Positions 24,078 through 32,948 are shown, counted from the first letter of the stretch. The stretch: DNA of 64,000 nt from Rossellomorea sp036867415 (GCF_036867415.1 NZ_JBAJHU010000002.1:124001-188000); one strand, 5' to 3'. A program made the numbers and translations. Notes: a model not told the origin generated them from the sequence alone.

Positions 24078-25262
24078 TTACTTGTCGTTAAGGGCCACAA
24101 CACCTGGAAGTTCTTTGCCTTCCATGAACTCAAGTGATGCGCCTCCGCCTGTGGAGATATGACTCATCTTTTCAGCGTAGCCGAACTTCTCGACTGCTGC
24201 TGCAGAGTCACCGCCGCCGATAACAGAATATGTATCTGTCGCATCGGCCAACGCCTCAGCTACGGCTTTCGTTCCGTTTGCAAATGTGTCCAATTCGAAT
24301 ACACCCATAGGTCCGTTCCAGATGACAAGCTTGCTGTCCTTGATTGTCGCCTGGAATAGTTCCCTTGTCTTAGGACCGATATCAAGTGCTTCCCAATCAG
24401 ATGGAATAGAGTCAATCTCTACTTCTTTCGTATTTGCGTCGTTTGAGAAGTCATCAGCAACGACTACATCGACAGGCATAAGGAAGTTAACGCCTTTATC
24501 TTCAGCTTTCTTCATGAATTGCTTCGCTAAGTCAATTTTATCTTCTTCTAAAAGGGATTTCCCAACCTCATGGCCCTGTGCTTTCACAAATGTGTAAGCA
24601 AGTCCGCCTCCGATGATCAAGTTGTCCACTTTATCTAATAGGTTATCGATGACACCGATTTTATCCTTTACTTTCGCTCCACCGATGATCGCTGTGAATG
24701 GACGTTCCGGAGTAGATAATGCTTTGCCCAATACTTCAAGCTCTTTCTCCATTAGAAGCCCGGCTACAGCCGGCAGATGTTTTGCCACGCCTTCTGTTGA
24801 AGCGTGCGCACGGTGAGCTGCACCGAATGCATCGTTTACATATAAATCTGCAAGTGCTGCGAATTCCTTCGCAAGTTCAGGATCATTATTCGTTTCACCT
24901 GCATAGAAACGCACGTTTTCAAGAACCAGTACATCTCCGTCAGCCATTTCGCTGATTTTCGATTGTACACCATCTCCATACGCTTCGTCTGCCTTTGCAA
25001 CGTTCTTGCCAAGCAGCTTCGAAAGTCGTTCCGCAACAGGAGTCAAACGAAGTTCTTCTACCACTTCACCCTTAGGTCGTCCCAAGTGACTCGCCAGGAT
25101 GACTTTGGCACCGCCTTCTACTAAGTACTTAATTGTTGGAAGTGCAGCTTGGATACGGGTTTCATCAGTGATTTTGCCTTCGGACATCGGTACGTTGAAG
25201 TCCACACGGCAAAATACGCGTTTCCCTTTCACATCAACATCTTTGATTGATTTCTTATTCAT
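24078..25262 (-). CDS. pgk: Phosphoglycerate kinase
   Basis: Transfers the 1-phosphate of 1,3-bisphosphoglycerate to ADP. 394 aa, bilobed kinase. N-lobe RVDFNVPMSEG and ASHLGRPKG (phosphoglycerate binding), middle NDAFGAAHRAHAS, nucleotide lobe IIGGAKVKDKI, and the C-terminal GGGDSAAAVEKFG with STGGGASLEF. AAAGGAGG precedes the ATG at 25262. The gap to gapA contains a strong GC-rich hairpin that may tune expression of the downstream genes. Confidence 0.98.
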   Translation of the reverse strand: MNKKSIKDVDVKGKRVFCRVDFNVPMSEGKITDETRIQAALPTIKYLVEGGAKVILASHLGRPKGEVVEELRLTPVAERLSKLLGKNVAKADEAYGDGVQSKISEMADGDVLVLENVRFYAGETNNDPELAKEFAALADLYVNDAFGAAHRAHASTEGVAKHLPAVAGLLMEKELEVLGKALSTPERPFTAIIGGAKVKDKIGVIDNLLDKVDNLIIGGGLAYTFVKAQGHEVGKSLLEEDKIDLAKQFMKKAEDKGVNFLMPVDVVVADDFSNDANTKEVEIDSIPSDWEALDIGPKTRELFQATIKDSKLVIWNGPMGVFELDTFANGTKAVAEALADATDTYSVIGGGDSAAAVEKFGYAEKMSHISTGGGASLEFMEGKELPGVVALNDK

Positions 25263-25326
25263 CGTAAAAGGCCTCCTTTAGTGTTTCTCTTCTATTGAAA
25301 AGAAATGCAAGTATAGAATGAGAAAA

Positions 25327-25352
25327 GGGAGTGGGGAATCTTCCCCGCTCCC
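25327..25352 (-). terminator. gapA-pgk intergenic hairpin (attenuator or processing stem)
   Basis: Stem of 12 bp, GGGAGTGGGGAA / TTCCCCGCTCCC with one G-T wobble and a 2-nt loop. It lies between gapA and pgk, and on the minus strand is followed by TTTTCTCATTC. In B. subtilis gapA is expressed far above the distal genes, so partial termination or mRNA stabilisation is a reasonable inference. Confidence 0.65.
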
Positions 25353-25436
25353 CTTCATCCCTTTTCATTATAGATGGTGGGACAGAAATTATCCATCCTC
25401 ACCATATTTATAATGTAATTTTACGTTAATGCCGGA

Positions 25437-26444
25437 TTAAAGACCTTTAGAAGCGATGTAATCAACAAGGTCAACGACACGGTTTGAGTATCCGCTCTCG
25501 TTGTCATACCAAGAGATGACTTTTACCATGTTGTCTTCCATTACCATAGTTGATAATGCATCGATTGTTGAAGAAGCAGGGCTTCCGTTGTAGTCAGTTG
25601 ATACTAAAGGCTCTTCGCTGTAAGCAAGAACTCCTTTAAGATCACCTTCAGCAGCTTCTTTGAATGCAGCGTTGACTTCTTCAGCTGTAACATTCTTATC
25701 CAGTTCAGCAACCAGGTCAACCAGTGAAACGTTTGGAGTTGGAACACGTACTGCCCCACCGTTCAATTTACCTTTTAATTCAGGAAGCACTAGTGATACA
25801 GCTTTTGCAGCACCCGTAGTTGTCGGGATGATGTTTTCAGCTGCCGCACGAGCACGACGGTAATCTTTGTGTGGCAGGTCCAGGATCTGCTGATCATTTG
25901 TGTATGAGTGGATGGTTGTCATCATTCCACGCTTGATGCCGAATTTGTCGTTAAGAACTTTTGCGAATGGCGCTAAGCAGTTTGTTGTACAAGATGCGTT
26001 AGAGATAACGTTGTGGTTATCTGCATCGTATTTATCTTCGTTAACACCCATAACGACTGTAATATCTTCATCACTTGCTGGAGCAGAGATGATTACTTTC
26101 TTTGCACCGGCTTCGATATGTTTAGCTGCGTCCGCACGCTTTGTGAAACGGCCAGTGGATTCTACTACCACTTCTACGCCAAGGTCTCCCCAGCCAAGTT
26201 GAGCAGGGTCGCGCTCTGCTAATACTTTTACCTTTTTATCGCCGATGATAAGAGTGTCACCGTCTACAGATACTTTCTCTTCAAGTGTTCCGTGAACCGT
26301 GTCATATTGTAAAAGGTGAGCAAGCATGTTTGCATCAGTTAAGTCATTAACTGCCACTACCTCTACGTTGTCGTTTTTAAGTGCTGCACGGAATACGTTA
26401 CGTCCGATACGTCCAAATCCGTTAATACCAATTTTCGTTGCCAT
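25437..26444 (-). CDS. gapA: Glyceraldehyde-3-phosphate dehydrogenase, glycolytic (NAD)
   Basis: Phosphorylating GAPDH for glycolysis. 335 aa. N-terminal Rossmann motif INGFGRIGRNVFRA, catalytic Cys in SNASCTTNCLAP (about 152), catalytic His in MTTIHSYTNDQ, and C-terminal SWYDNESGYSNRVVDL. Placement directly behind cggR and ahead of pgk identifies the glycolytic GapA rather than the gluconeogenic GapB. AAAGGAGG precedes the ATG at 26444. Transcription is controlled by CggR through the operator upstream of cggR. Confidence 0.98.
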   Translation of the reverse strand: MATKIGINGFGRIGRNVFRAALKNDNVEVVAVNDLTDANMLAHLLQYDTVHGTLEEKVSVDGDTLIIGDKKVKVLAERDPAQLGWGDLGVEVVVESTGRFTKRADAAKHIEAGAKKVIISAPASDEDITVVMGVNEDKYDADNHNVISNASCTTNCLAPFAKVLNDKFGIKRGMMTTIHSYTNDQQILDLPHKDYRRARAAAENIIPTTTGAAKAVSLVLPELKGKLNGGAVRVPTPNVSLVDLVAELDKNVTAEEVNAAFKEAAEGDLKGVLAYSEEPLVSTDYNGSPASSTIDALSTMVMEDNMVKVISWYDNESGYSNRVVDLVDYIASKGL

Positions 26445-26501
26445 AATACTATTTCCTCCTTTAGTGTGTGTAAGGATGATTTTTTATATTTCAAAAGGCC
26501 T

Positions 26502-27524
26502 TCAGCCTTTTAAAAGCTCTTTCGCTGCTCCTTCATCAGTGATCAAGATCGTCGAAGAGGGAGCACTTTTCAAGTAAGCCCGGATCGCTTTCGCCTTCGA
26601 GCTGCCGCCAGCAACGGCAAAGACATGGTTGATGTCTTTCAGGTCTTCAAGCTGGAGTCCAATGGTCGGCACTTTATGTACCACTTCCCCCGACTCATTG
26701 AAGTAATAACCGAATGCTTCACCGACAGCATTTCCTGCAGTGATCTTTTCAAAATCTGCCGGAGGCGTCTTCCGTCTTTCTGCCATTGTAATAGCATCTC
26801 CAATACCATGAAGAACCATGTTGGCCGACTTGATTAAATTTAAGACCTCTTTAATCATCGGTTCCGTTAAAAAGGACTTGTAAACTTCTTTACTCACCTG
26901 ATCGGGAACATACAACACGCGATGGCGCATGCCTGTATGCTCTGCCATCTTCGCGCAAATCGTGTTGGCCTGGTTCTTTACATCTTCCCCGATACCGCCC
27001 CGTGCAGGAACAAACAACGTGTCGGATCCTGAAAAGTCGGGTGTCAGCATTTCTGCGACAGCCGCCATGGTCGAACCGCCAGTCACAGCGATGATATTAT
27101 TTCCCTCAAGGCGCTGTTTCATACTAAAAGCTGATGCACGCCCCAATTCTTCTTTTACCCAAGGTGACTCATCACTATTCCCAGGAACGATGACAATTTC
27201 ATTAAGATTGAGTAAAGACTGTAACTTCTCCTCCATCTGATTGATTCCTGAAATCTCTCTCATCATGTTTTCGATCCTATCCAGCAGCTTCATGCCATCT
27301 TCTGTCATGATCATCCCGGACGTCTTGATCGAAATGAGATCCTGATTCTTAAGGAATTCTACTTCACTTCTCAGCACCCGTTCTGTCAGTCCGAGGTTCT
27401 GTGCAAGACTCCTGCGGCCGACCGGCTGTAAGAATTGAATCGAACGGAGAATTTGATGCCTCTTATGCATAACTTCAAGCAGGTCTGGTAATAATCGCTT
27501 TTGTATATCAATAATGGATTCCAT
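26502..27524 (-). CDS. cggR: Central glycolytic genes regulator CggR
   Basis: SorC-family repressor of its own operon, released by fructose-1,6-bisphosphate. 340 aa. N-terminal winged helix-turn-helix (about 20-90, SLAQNLGLTERVLRSEVEFL) and a C-terminal sugar-phosphate-binding domain with VTGGSTMAAVAEML, PARGGIGEDV, HGIGDAITMAERR and AVAGGSSKAKAIRAYL. AAGGAG precedes the ATG at 27524. First gene of the gapA operon. A full tandem operator is present in its leader. Confidence 0.97.
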   Translation of the reverse strand: MESIIDIQKRLLPDLLEVMHKRHQILRSIQFLQPVGRRSLAQNLGLTERVLRSEVEFLKNQDLISIKTSGMIMTEDGMKLLDRIENMMREISGINQMEEKLQSLLNLNEIVIVPGNSDESPWVKEELGRASAFSMKQRLEGNNIIAVTGGSTMAAVAEMLTPDFSGSDTLFVPARGGIGEDVKNQANTICAKMAEHTGMRHRVLYVPDQVSKEVYKSFLTEPMIKEVLNLIKSANMVLHGIGDAITMAERRKTPPADFEKITAGNAVGEAFGYYFNESGEVVHKVPTIGLQLEDLKDINHVFAVAGGSSKAKAIRAYLKSAPSSTILITDEGAAKELLKG

Positions 27525-27631
27525 CGGTAAAAGCTCCTTACATGGAAGTGAGTGACTGCCTCTTTAGTTGTATTTCCACAAGTATCCAGCCTGTAAACGT
27601 GGCTTTCAACAGCTGTAGAATTACATCGTTG

Positions 27632-27667
27632 GACTTGATTGGTCCCACATAGACATATTATGTCCCA
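27632..27667 (-). promoter_or_regulatory. CggR operator (tandem)
   Basis: On the minus strand the site reads TGGGAC-N6-TGTC-N4-TGGGAC-N6-AGTC. It reproduces the spacing of the B. subtilis operator CGGGAC-N6-TGTC-N4-CGGGAC-N6-TGTC, with T for the first C in both halves. It lies between the promoter and the cggR start, where a roadblock repressor is expected. Confidence 0.9.
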
Positions 27668-27705
27668 CTACCTCCAAAAAAAATTCATCCCTGCTTTCAT
27701 CGTTC

Positions 27706-27734
27706 ATTCTATCAGTATGGAAATCGGAATTCAA
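27706..27734 (-). promoter_or_regulatory. Promoter of the cggR-gapA operon
   Basis: Minus-strand -35 TTGAAT (27734-27729), 17-bp spacer, -10 TAGAAT (27711-27706). The predicted start of transcription lies about 30 bp upstream of the CggR operator, matching the known B. subtilis arrangement. Confidence 0.75.
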
Positions 27735-27741
27735 CTAGAAA

Positions 27742-27987
27742 CTACTGAGTTTTTTCATGTAAACGCTTGCTGAGTGTAAAATAGTCGATTTGCCCGTACT
27801 GGATGATTTCTCCTTCGTACTCCACCACCGGGATCATCAACCCGAAACGCTCCGTCAACTCATCACTTTCGTCGATATCCTTTTCGACGATGTCGAATTT
27901 CAGGTCGTCCTGAACAAGTTTCAAGTTGATTTTGGCATCGGTGCATAGGTGGCATTGGTTTCTAGTGTAGAAGATGACTTGGTTCAT
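27742..27987 (-). CDS. Glutaredoxin-family protein
   Basis: Small thiol-disulfide protein (81 aa) with the redox motif CHLC in FYTRNQCHLCTDAK (about residues 4-17) and the cis-proline segment IPVVEYEGEIIQYG typical of the glutaredoxin/thioredoxin fold. Start: the ATG at 27987 has CGGAGG 8 nt upstream; the frame stays open upstream through the palindrome array, but that part has no family similarity. It lies between sigL and cggR, as in relatives. Its redox partner is unknown. Confidence 0.88.
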   Translation of the reverse strand: MNQVIFYTRNQCHLCTDAKINLKLVQDDLKFDIVEKDIDESDELTERFGLMIPVVEYEGEIIQYGQIDYFTLSKRLHEKTQ

Positions 27988-28045
27988 TGACTGGTCCTCC
28001 GTTGGTTGAATGTGTTGTTGGTTTGGCTGCGGTAGATGGGTTGGG

Positions 28046-28158
28046 TGTACCTGGTACAAATTGAGTGGTTTATACCTGGTACGTTTCCGGTCTGCTGTAC
28101 CTGGTACAAATTGTGTTTATTGTACCAGGTACAATCGGGATTGTTTGTACCTGGTACA
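28046..28158. repeat. Array G: five palindromes TGTACCWGGTACA, exact 25-bp period
   Basis: A 13-bp palindrome starts at 28046, 28071, 28096, 28121 and 28146, an exact 25-bp period. Copies are TGTACCTGGTACA (three), TATACCTGGTACG and TGTACCAGGTACA. Spacers are 12 bp, GT-rich and different. It lies between the sigL stop and the glutaredoxin start, about 60 bp upstream of the latter, so it could act as a multi-site operator or as RNA hairpins in the leader. Confidence 0.92.
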
Positions 28159-28229
28159 ACTGATACTACTATATATGATGGCGGGACCGGAATGGTATGG
28201 GCATACAACCATCCGGAGAAATTTGCTTG

Positions 28230-29552
28230 TCATTCATACCGTTTCCTCATCGTCGACGACGAAATCCCGAGTTGATCGCGGTATTTGGCTATCGTCCGGC
28301 GCGAAACGTCGAATCCTTTATCAATCAGCATGTTGACGATTTTCTGATCAGAAAGTGGTTTCTTCTTATCTTCTTCGTCCACTAGACGCTGGATTTCATT
28401 TTTGATCGATGTGGACGAAGCCGCTCCGCCATCTTCTGCATTGACCGATTTTATCGCCGCACTGAAGAAATATTTCATTTCAAAGATGCCGTAGGGTGTC
28501 TGCATATACTTCCCCTTCACGGCACGGCTGATCGTTGATTCATGAACACCCGCTTCTTCAGCCACTTCTTTTAACGTCAGGGGCTGTACGGTAGCGGGAC
28601 CCGTCAGGAAGAAAGACCTCTGCTTCTCAACGATCAACTTCCCTACTTTCAAAATCGTCTGCTTGCGCTGCTTCAGGCTCTGAAGCAGCCACTGAAATTC
28701 CTGCTCCTTTTCCCGCAGGTAGCTTCCAACTTCCTTATCGGGATGATGCTCTAGAAAATCTTTGTATTCATCATTATACATCACGTTAACGGTCGTTCCG
28801 TCAAATAAGGAGACCGCCACTTCGTTTTCACCCATTACGTTCACCATCAGCTCAGGGACGATGTAATGAGCGGGGCCGTCACTGTATCCGGCGCCTGGAC
28901 GGGGATGACAGCATTGAATGAGATCTGCCGCTTTCTGGATGTCCGTTAGATCAACGTTCATTTCTTTCGCGATCCCCTTCCACTTTTTCGCGGCAAAATC
29001 TTCGAAATGCTCATCGATGATCGAAAGTGCCAAAACCGAAGCAGACTTGCGTCGTAATTGAAGTGAGAGGCACTCCTGCAGGGAACGCGCTCCAATCCCT
29101 GCTGGTTCTAATTCATGCAGTTTGGTAATATAGCGTTCCATTTGAGAAATCTGCAGCTTGTTCCGGGTCATGAAGTCTTCCGGCTCTATGCGCAAATAAC
29201 CGTTCTCATCCAAGTTGTTAAACAGGTCCTTCATGACTTTCAAATCTACTGAAGAAAGCGATTTCAAATCTAATTGAAGAAAAAGATGTTCCGCCATCGT
29301 TTTTTTTGAGACTGATAGAAACTCTGTAAAATCATGCATTTCCTTCTTTTTATAGTGATAAGACTCTCCCCGATCGGGAGCATCCTGTATGGGGTCTTCT
29401 AGTTGTATGAGGGGGTTCTCCAATGCTTTCGATTCAAGGAAAGCATTCAGTTCCACCGCAGAATATTGGAGGATGGTGATGGCCTGTGATAGCTGTTGTG
29501 TCATTTGAAGTTTCATTTGCTGCTTCTGCCATAATCCTGTGTTCAAATTCAT
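28230..29552 (-). CDS. rpoN: RNA polymerase factor sigma-54 (SigL)
   Basis: Sigma-54 factor that recognises -24/-12 promoters and needs enhancer-binding ATPases; in Bacillus it drives amino-acid, acetoin and fructose-use genes. 440 aa. N-terminal activator-interaction region rich in Q and L (LWQKQQMKLQMTQQLSQAI), core-binding middle, HTH LKEVAEEAGVHESTISRAVK (about 345-365), and the RpoN box SRRTIAKYRDQLG close to the C-terminus. GGAGGAGG-type site precedes the ATG at 29552. No obvious sigma-54 promoter was found in this window. Confidence 0.97.
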   Translation of the reverse strand: MNLNTGLWQKQQMKLQMTQQLSQAITILQYSAVELNAFLESKALENPLIQLEDPIQDAPDRGESYHYKKKEMHDFTEFLSVSKKTMAEHLFLQLDLKSLSSVDLKVMKDLFNNLDENGYLRIEPEDFMTRNKLQISQMERYITKLHELEPAGIGARSLQECLSLQLRRKSASVLALSIIDEHFEDFAAKKWKGIAKEMNVDLTDIQKAADLIQCCHPRPGAGYSDGPAHYIVPELMVNVMGENEVAVSLFDGTTVNVMYNDEYKDFLEHHPDKEVGSYLREKEQEFQWLLQSLKQRKQTILKVGKLIVEKQRSFFLTGPATVQPLTLKEVAEEAGVHESTISRAVKGKYMQTPYGIFEMKYFFSAAIKSVNAEDGGAASSTSIKNEIQRLVDEEDKKKPLSDQKIVNMLIDKGFDVSRRTIAKYRDQLGISSSTMRKRYE

Positions 29553-29673
29553 CCTTCTAACCTCCTCCCTTCATTTTACATGAAATAGGGGGTTTCGTTA
29601 ATGGGAATTGTTTGGAAGATGGGGTGTTTACAATATTCTATGAATATAGTAGATGGACGATACCTTTAAATAT

Positions 29674-29992
29674 AGAGGCTGGGACAAATCCAAAATACAA
29701 CTACCAAAAGTCGAACATTAACAGTAATGACTACTGAATACCGCTAATGATTTCCGTGCAAGACTTCGCTTTCCGCGGGTAGCCCGTGAGCCTCCTCGTC
29801 GCGTCCTGCGGGGTCTCACATAAGCTACTTTTCCCGCAGGAGTCTTCGTCTTGCACTCCAATCAACCGCTGGAACAAGTTGGAAACTAATTGGTCATTTG
29901 ATCAAAGCTAATAGAAACCCGAACTTACCTTGAACTTAGAATTCAATTTTCCCGGCTTTTATTTATACTAAAACACTTTTTTCCCAGCCTCT
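29674..29992. repeat. Composite intergenic repeat with terminal inverted repeats, copy 3
   Basis: 319 bp bounded by AGAGGCTGGGACAAA (29674-29688) and the inverse TTTTTCCCAGCCTCT near 29992. Block Y, in the orientation opposite to copy 1, runs from about 29724 (ACTGAATACCGCTAATGATT) through TTCCGCGGGTAGCCCGTGAG to CTTGCACTCCAATCAACCGC. Nested repeat X is absent. A hairpin-forming stretch (CCCGAACTT...) lies near the right end. The rest of the 588-bp gap between sigL and the M42 peptidase shows no gene. Confidence 0.7.
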
Positions 29993-30141
29993 TTATCAAT
30001 GATTTTATTAAAAATGATAAAACTGTATTTTAAATTCGAACTGTGATTTTAACCTTCCATCTTTTCAATGAAACTACCACTTGTCGTAAATAGCAGTTAT
30101 CTACCGGACATTGCAAGACCATAGTGAAAGGTTCCTTCTTA

Positions 30142-31221
30142 TTAAAAGGTATCTACAAAGCTCTTACCAGCTATTTTATTAGCAGTATAGGTAAACTCTT
30201 TTATTAACTTCAGGCTGTTTTCCATGTCCAATAGATCTACAATTTCTACAGGGCTGTGCGTGTAGCGAGAGGGGATGGAAACAACACCGGTAGAAACTCC
30301 TGTTGAAGTCATATGGATTGCGCCTCCATCTGTTCCGATTCCCATAAATACTTCTAGTTGATAGGGGATGCTTGCTTGCACTGCTGAATTCTTTAGATGC
30401 TCTGTCACTATCGGATGCGAAATAAGGGATTTATCTGCAATTTTAATACAAGGGCCATCTCCCAGTACTCTCGTTCCTGTCATCAATACATCATACGTAT
30501 CACTTGTTGGTGTAGTATCAATAGCGATAGCGTAATCTGGCTTAATAGATGGAGTCAAAATAGATGCTCCCCGCAACCCGACTTCTTCTTGAACAGTAAA
30601 AGCACAATATATATCACCGTGTTCACGTTCAGAACTCTTTATATCCTGTAAAAACTTGATTAATAATGCACTGCCTGCACGATCATCAAGTGCTTTTCCT
30701 ACTACCCTTGGCTGTTTATCACTGCCGATCAATTTCAGTTCTGATCCATAGGAGATTGGCTGACCGACCTCAATCCCCATTTCTTTCGCATCTTCTGCCG
30801 AACCAGCTCCGATATCAATATAGAGCTCTCTATGCGAATCAAACCTTTTTGGATCATCCCATTTTACATAGTGAGTGGATAATGTTCCAATGACACCTTG
30901 TAAATAGCCTTTTCTTGATTTAACAACAACAGGCTGAGCAAGAAGAATTCGATCATCGAAACCGCCAACTTTTTCAAAACGCAGCGTTCCATTTGGCTCG
31001 ATTTTTTTTACGATAAAACCAATTTCATCTGAATGAGCAGCAAATAAAATAGAAGGATAATCAATGTTTGTTGCTGCCACTTTAGCAATCACATTGCCTA
31101 AAGAATCTACATGGTATTCATCAGCATGATCCTTTATTTGTTCTATAATAAAGCGCTGTACGTCTTGTTCGAACCCACTTGGTCCAACTTTCCCACATAA
31201 TTCTTTTAATAGTTGATACAT
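30142..31221 (-). CDS. M42-family metallopeptidase (glutamyl/deblocking aminopeptidase)
   Basis: Dinuclear metal aminopeptidase of the M42/TET family (359 aa), probably a large cytoplasmic oligomer trimming peptides. Metal ligands and catalytic residues: AAHSDEIGF (His about 67), KALDDRAGSALLI (bridging Asp about 180), VQEEVGLRGA (catalytic and ligand Glu about 213), AIDTTPTSDT (Asp), and the C-terminal PSRYTHSPVE with a ligand His. GGAGGG precedes the ATG at 31221. It follows a peptide-binding lipoprotein gene by 26 nt, suggesting uptake and cleavage of peptides in one unit. Confidence 0.92.
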   Translation of the reverse strand: MYQLLKELCGKVGPSGFEQDVQRFIIEQIKDHADEYHVDSLGNVIAKVAATNIDYPSILFAAHSDEIGFIVKKIEPNGTLRFEKVGGFDDRILLAQPVVVKSRKGYLQGVIGTLSTHYVKWDDPKRFDSHRELYIDIGAGSAEDAKEMGIEVGQPISYGSELKLIGSDKQPRVVGKALDDRAGSALLIKFLQDIKSSEREHGDIYCAFTVQEEVGLRGASILTPSIKPDYAIAIDTTPTSDTYDVLMTGTRVLGDGPCIKIADKSLISHPIVTEHLKNSAVQASIPYQLEVFMGIGTDGGAIHMTSTGVSTGVVSIPSRYTHSPVEIVDLLDMENSLKLIKEFTYTANKIAGKSFVDTF

Positions 31222-31247
31222 TCCTCATTCCCTCCAAAGCTAAAAAA

Positions 31248-32888
31248 CTATTTGTTTGTTAAATATATATCTGTAAGTAAGTCATTACTCATTGGATGAG
31301 GTTTGTACCCTTCCACATAATCAGCTTGGGCAAGAGGGGTTGTCGTATAAGAAAGCATTGTCCAAGGTGCATCATTTTGGAATACCTCCTGAGCCTCTTT
31401 ATAAAGTTCAATACGTTTCTCTTTGTCTAGTGTTTCACGTGCTTCTGTAATTAGTTGAGTGAATTTGTCACTCTTATAGAACGCACGATTATTAGCAGGT
31501 TTTTCTGCGTTTGTTTTGCTGAGATTAGGATATAAGAAATTGTCAGGATCAGCCATAACTCCAGTCCAGCCGAAAAGTGCCATATCATGCTCACCCGCAC
31601 TTGTTCTCTCAAGATATGTTGCCCATTCGTATGTAGCGATTTCAGCTTCAATCCCAACCTTCGCTAAATCAGATTGAATGCTTTCAGCAATTTTCATGGG
31701 CTGCGGAAGATAAGGTCTTGGGTTACTCATCGTAAATAACTTTGTTTTAAAACCATCTTCAAATCCTGCTTCAGCTAGTAATTTCTTTGCTTCTTCTACA
31801 TTGTATTCATACTCTTTTAATCCTTCATGATACCCCCATAATGATGGTGGCAAAGGACTTGTAGCTACATCGGCTAAACCATTATAAAAGGCATCTATTA
31901 TTTCCTTTTTATTTATGGCCATATTAATCGCCTTTCTTACTTTCGGATTGTTAAACGGTTCCTTTTCCATATTGAACGCCATATACCCGATGTTAAAGCT
32001 GGGACGTTTAAGTAATTCGAGTCCATCTGTTGATTCCACCGTCGTCGTATCAATAGGGTTCAATCCATCTAAAATATCTATTTCACCACTTTGCAGAGCT
32101 GCCAGTCTAGAGGAGTTTTCCGGTATTACCTGGAATACCACTTGATCTAAATACGGTTTTCCTTCCATCCAGTATTCAGGATTTTTCGCCAGAGTGATAG
32201 AATTGTTTCGTGTCCATTCTTTAAACGTAAAAGGTCCTGTGCCGACTGGATGTTCATTTATTTTATCTCCGTATTTTTTAATAGCGGCAGGGCTTGCAAT
32301 TCCAAACATAGAAATAGCTAAGTAACTGAGAAATGGTGCAGTCTTTCTTTTGAGTTTAATTTCCAATGTGTATTCATCATTAGCTTTCACATATTCAATA
32401 AGATGGTTCTCATCCCCTTTAAAACCTCCATACAAGAATGGATAATAAACAAAATCCCCTTTATGGTAAGGATTATTAGGGTCCATCCACCGTTCAAAGT
32501 TAAATACAACTGCCTCGGCGTTAAAATCTGTTCCATCATGAAACTTCACACCTTCCCGAAGCGAGAATGTCCAAGTTAATCCATCTTTACTAGTTTTGTA
32601 GTCTGTTGCCAGTTTTGGTTGAAGTTCAAGGTTATGGTCATATTCAAATAAAGTTTCAAAAATATTGTGTGTTACCCTGATAGACTCCCCATCTGTTACG
32701 TTAATAGGATCGAGACTGATGGAGTCTGCTCCTCTGCCAAATATAAGCGTTCCGCCTTGCTTCTCATCCTCTGAAAGATTCTTTTCACTTTCCGTACTGC
32801 TGTTTGATTGGCTTCCGCCTGAACAAGCAGAGAGAAATAACATGAATGCGAGTAATAAGTAAAATGTAACTTTAATATGCCGCTTCAC
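31248..32888 (-). CDS. Peptide-type ABC transporter substrate-binding lipoprotein (family 5)
   Basis: Extracytoplasmic solute-binding protein of the oligopeptide/dipeptide class (546 aa). Signal peptide with lipobox LFLSACSG, so Cys22 would be lipidated, followed by a Ser/Glu-rich linker. SBP family 5 hallmarks: DGLTWTFSLREGVKFHDGTDFNAEAV (about residues 100-130) and KVRKAINMAINKKEII. The start is GTG at 32888 after AAGGGGG. No permease or ATPase gene is adjacent, so it must share a transporter encoded elsewhere. It is paired with the M42 peptidase. Ligand unknown. Confidence 0.9.
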   Translation of the reverse strand: MKRHIKVTFYLLLAFMLFLSACSGGSQSNSSTESEKNLSEDEKQGGTLIFGRGADSISLDPINVTDGESIRVTHNIFETLFEYDHNLELQPKLATDYKTSKDGLTWTFSLREGVKFHDGTDFNAEAVVFNFERWMDPNNPYHKGDFVYYPFLYGGFKGDENHLIEYVKANDEYTLEIKLKRKTAPFLSYLAISMFGIASPAAIKKYGDKINEHPVGTGPFTFKEWTRNNSITLAKNPEYWMEGKPYLDQVVFQVIPENSSRLAALQSGEIDILDGLNPIDTTTVESTDGLELLKRPSFNIGYMAFNMEKEPFNNPKVRKAINMAINKKEIIDAFYNGLADVATSPLPPSLWGYHEGLKEYEYNVEEAKKLLAEAGFEDGFKTKLFTMSNPRPYLPQPMKIAESIQSDLAKVGIEAEIATYEWATYLERTSAGEHDMALFGWTGVMADPDNFLYPNLSKTNAEKPANNRAFYKSDKFTQLITEARETLDKEKRIELYKEAQEVFQNDAPWTMLSYTTTPLAQADYVEGYKPHPMSNDLLTDIYLTNK

Positions 32889-32919
32889 CGCTTTACCCCC
32901 TTAAAATAGTATAAAGACT

Positions 32920-32948
32920 ATTATATGCGAAAATTGTCTGAATTTAAA
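32920..32948 (-). promoter_or_regulatory. Promoter of the binding protein-M42 peptidase unit
   Basis: Minus-strand -10 TATAAT (32925-32920) and -35 TTTAAA (32948-32943) with a 17-bp spacer, about 30 bp upstream of the GTG start. Confidence 0.55.

Noticed and set aside
27758..27771. TGTAAACGCTTGCT, cre-like
   Set aside because: It lies inside the coding end of the glutaredoxin gene and misses the last cre base; no regulatory position.
28010..28336. Open frames across the TGTACCWGGTACA palindromes
   Set aside because: Open only because a 25-bp repeat without stop codons recurs; repeated VPGT/YLVQ-like peptides reflect the DNA repeat, not a protein.
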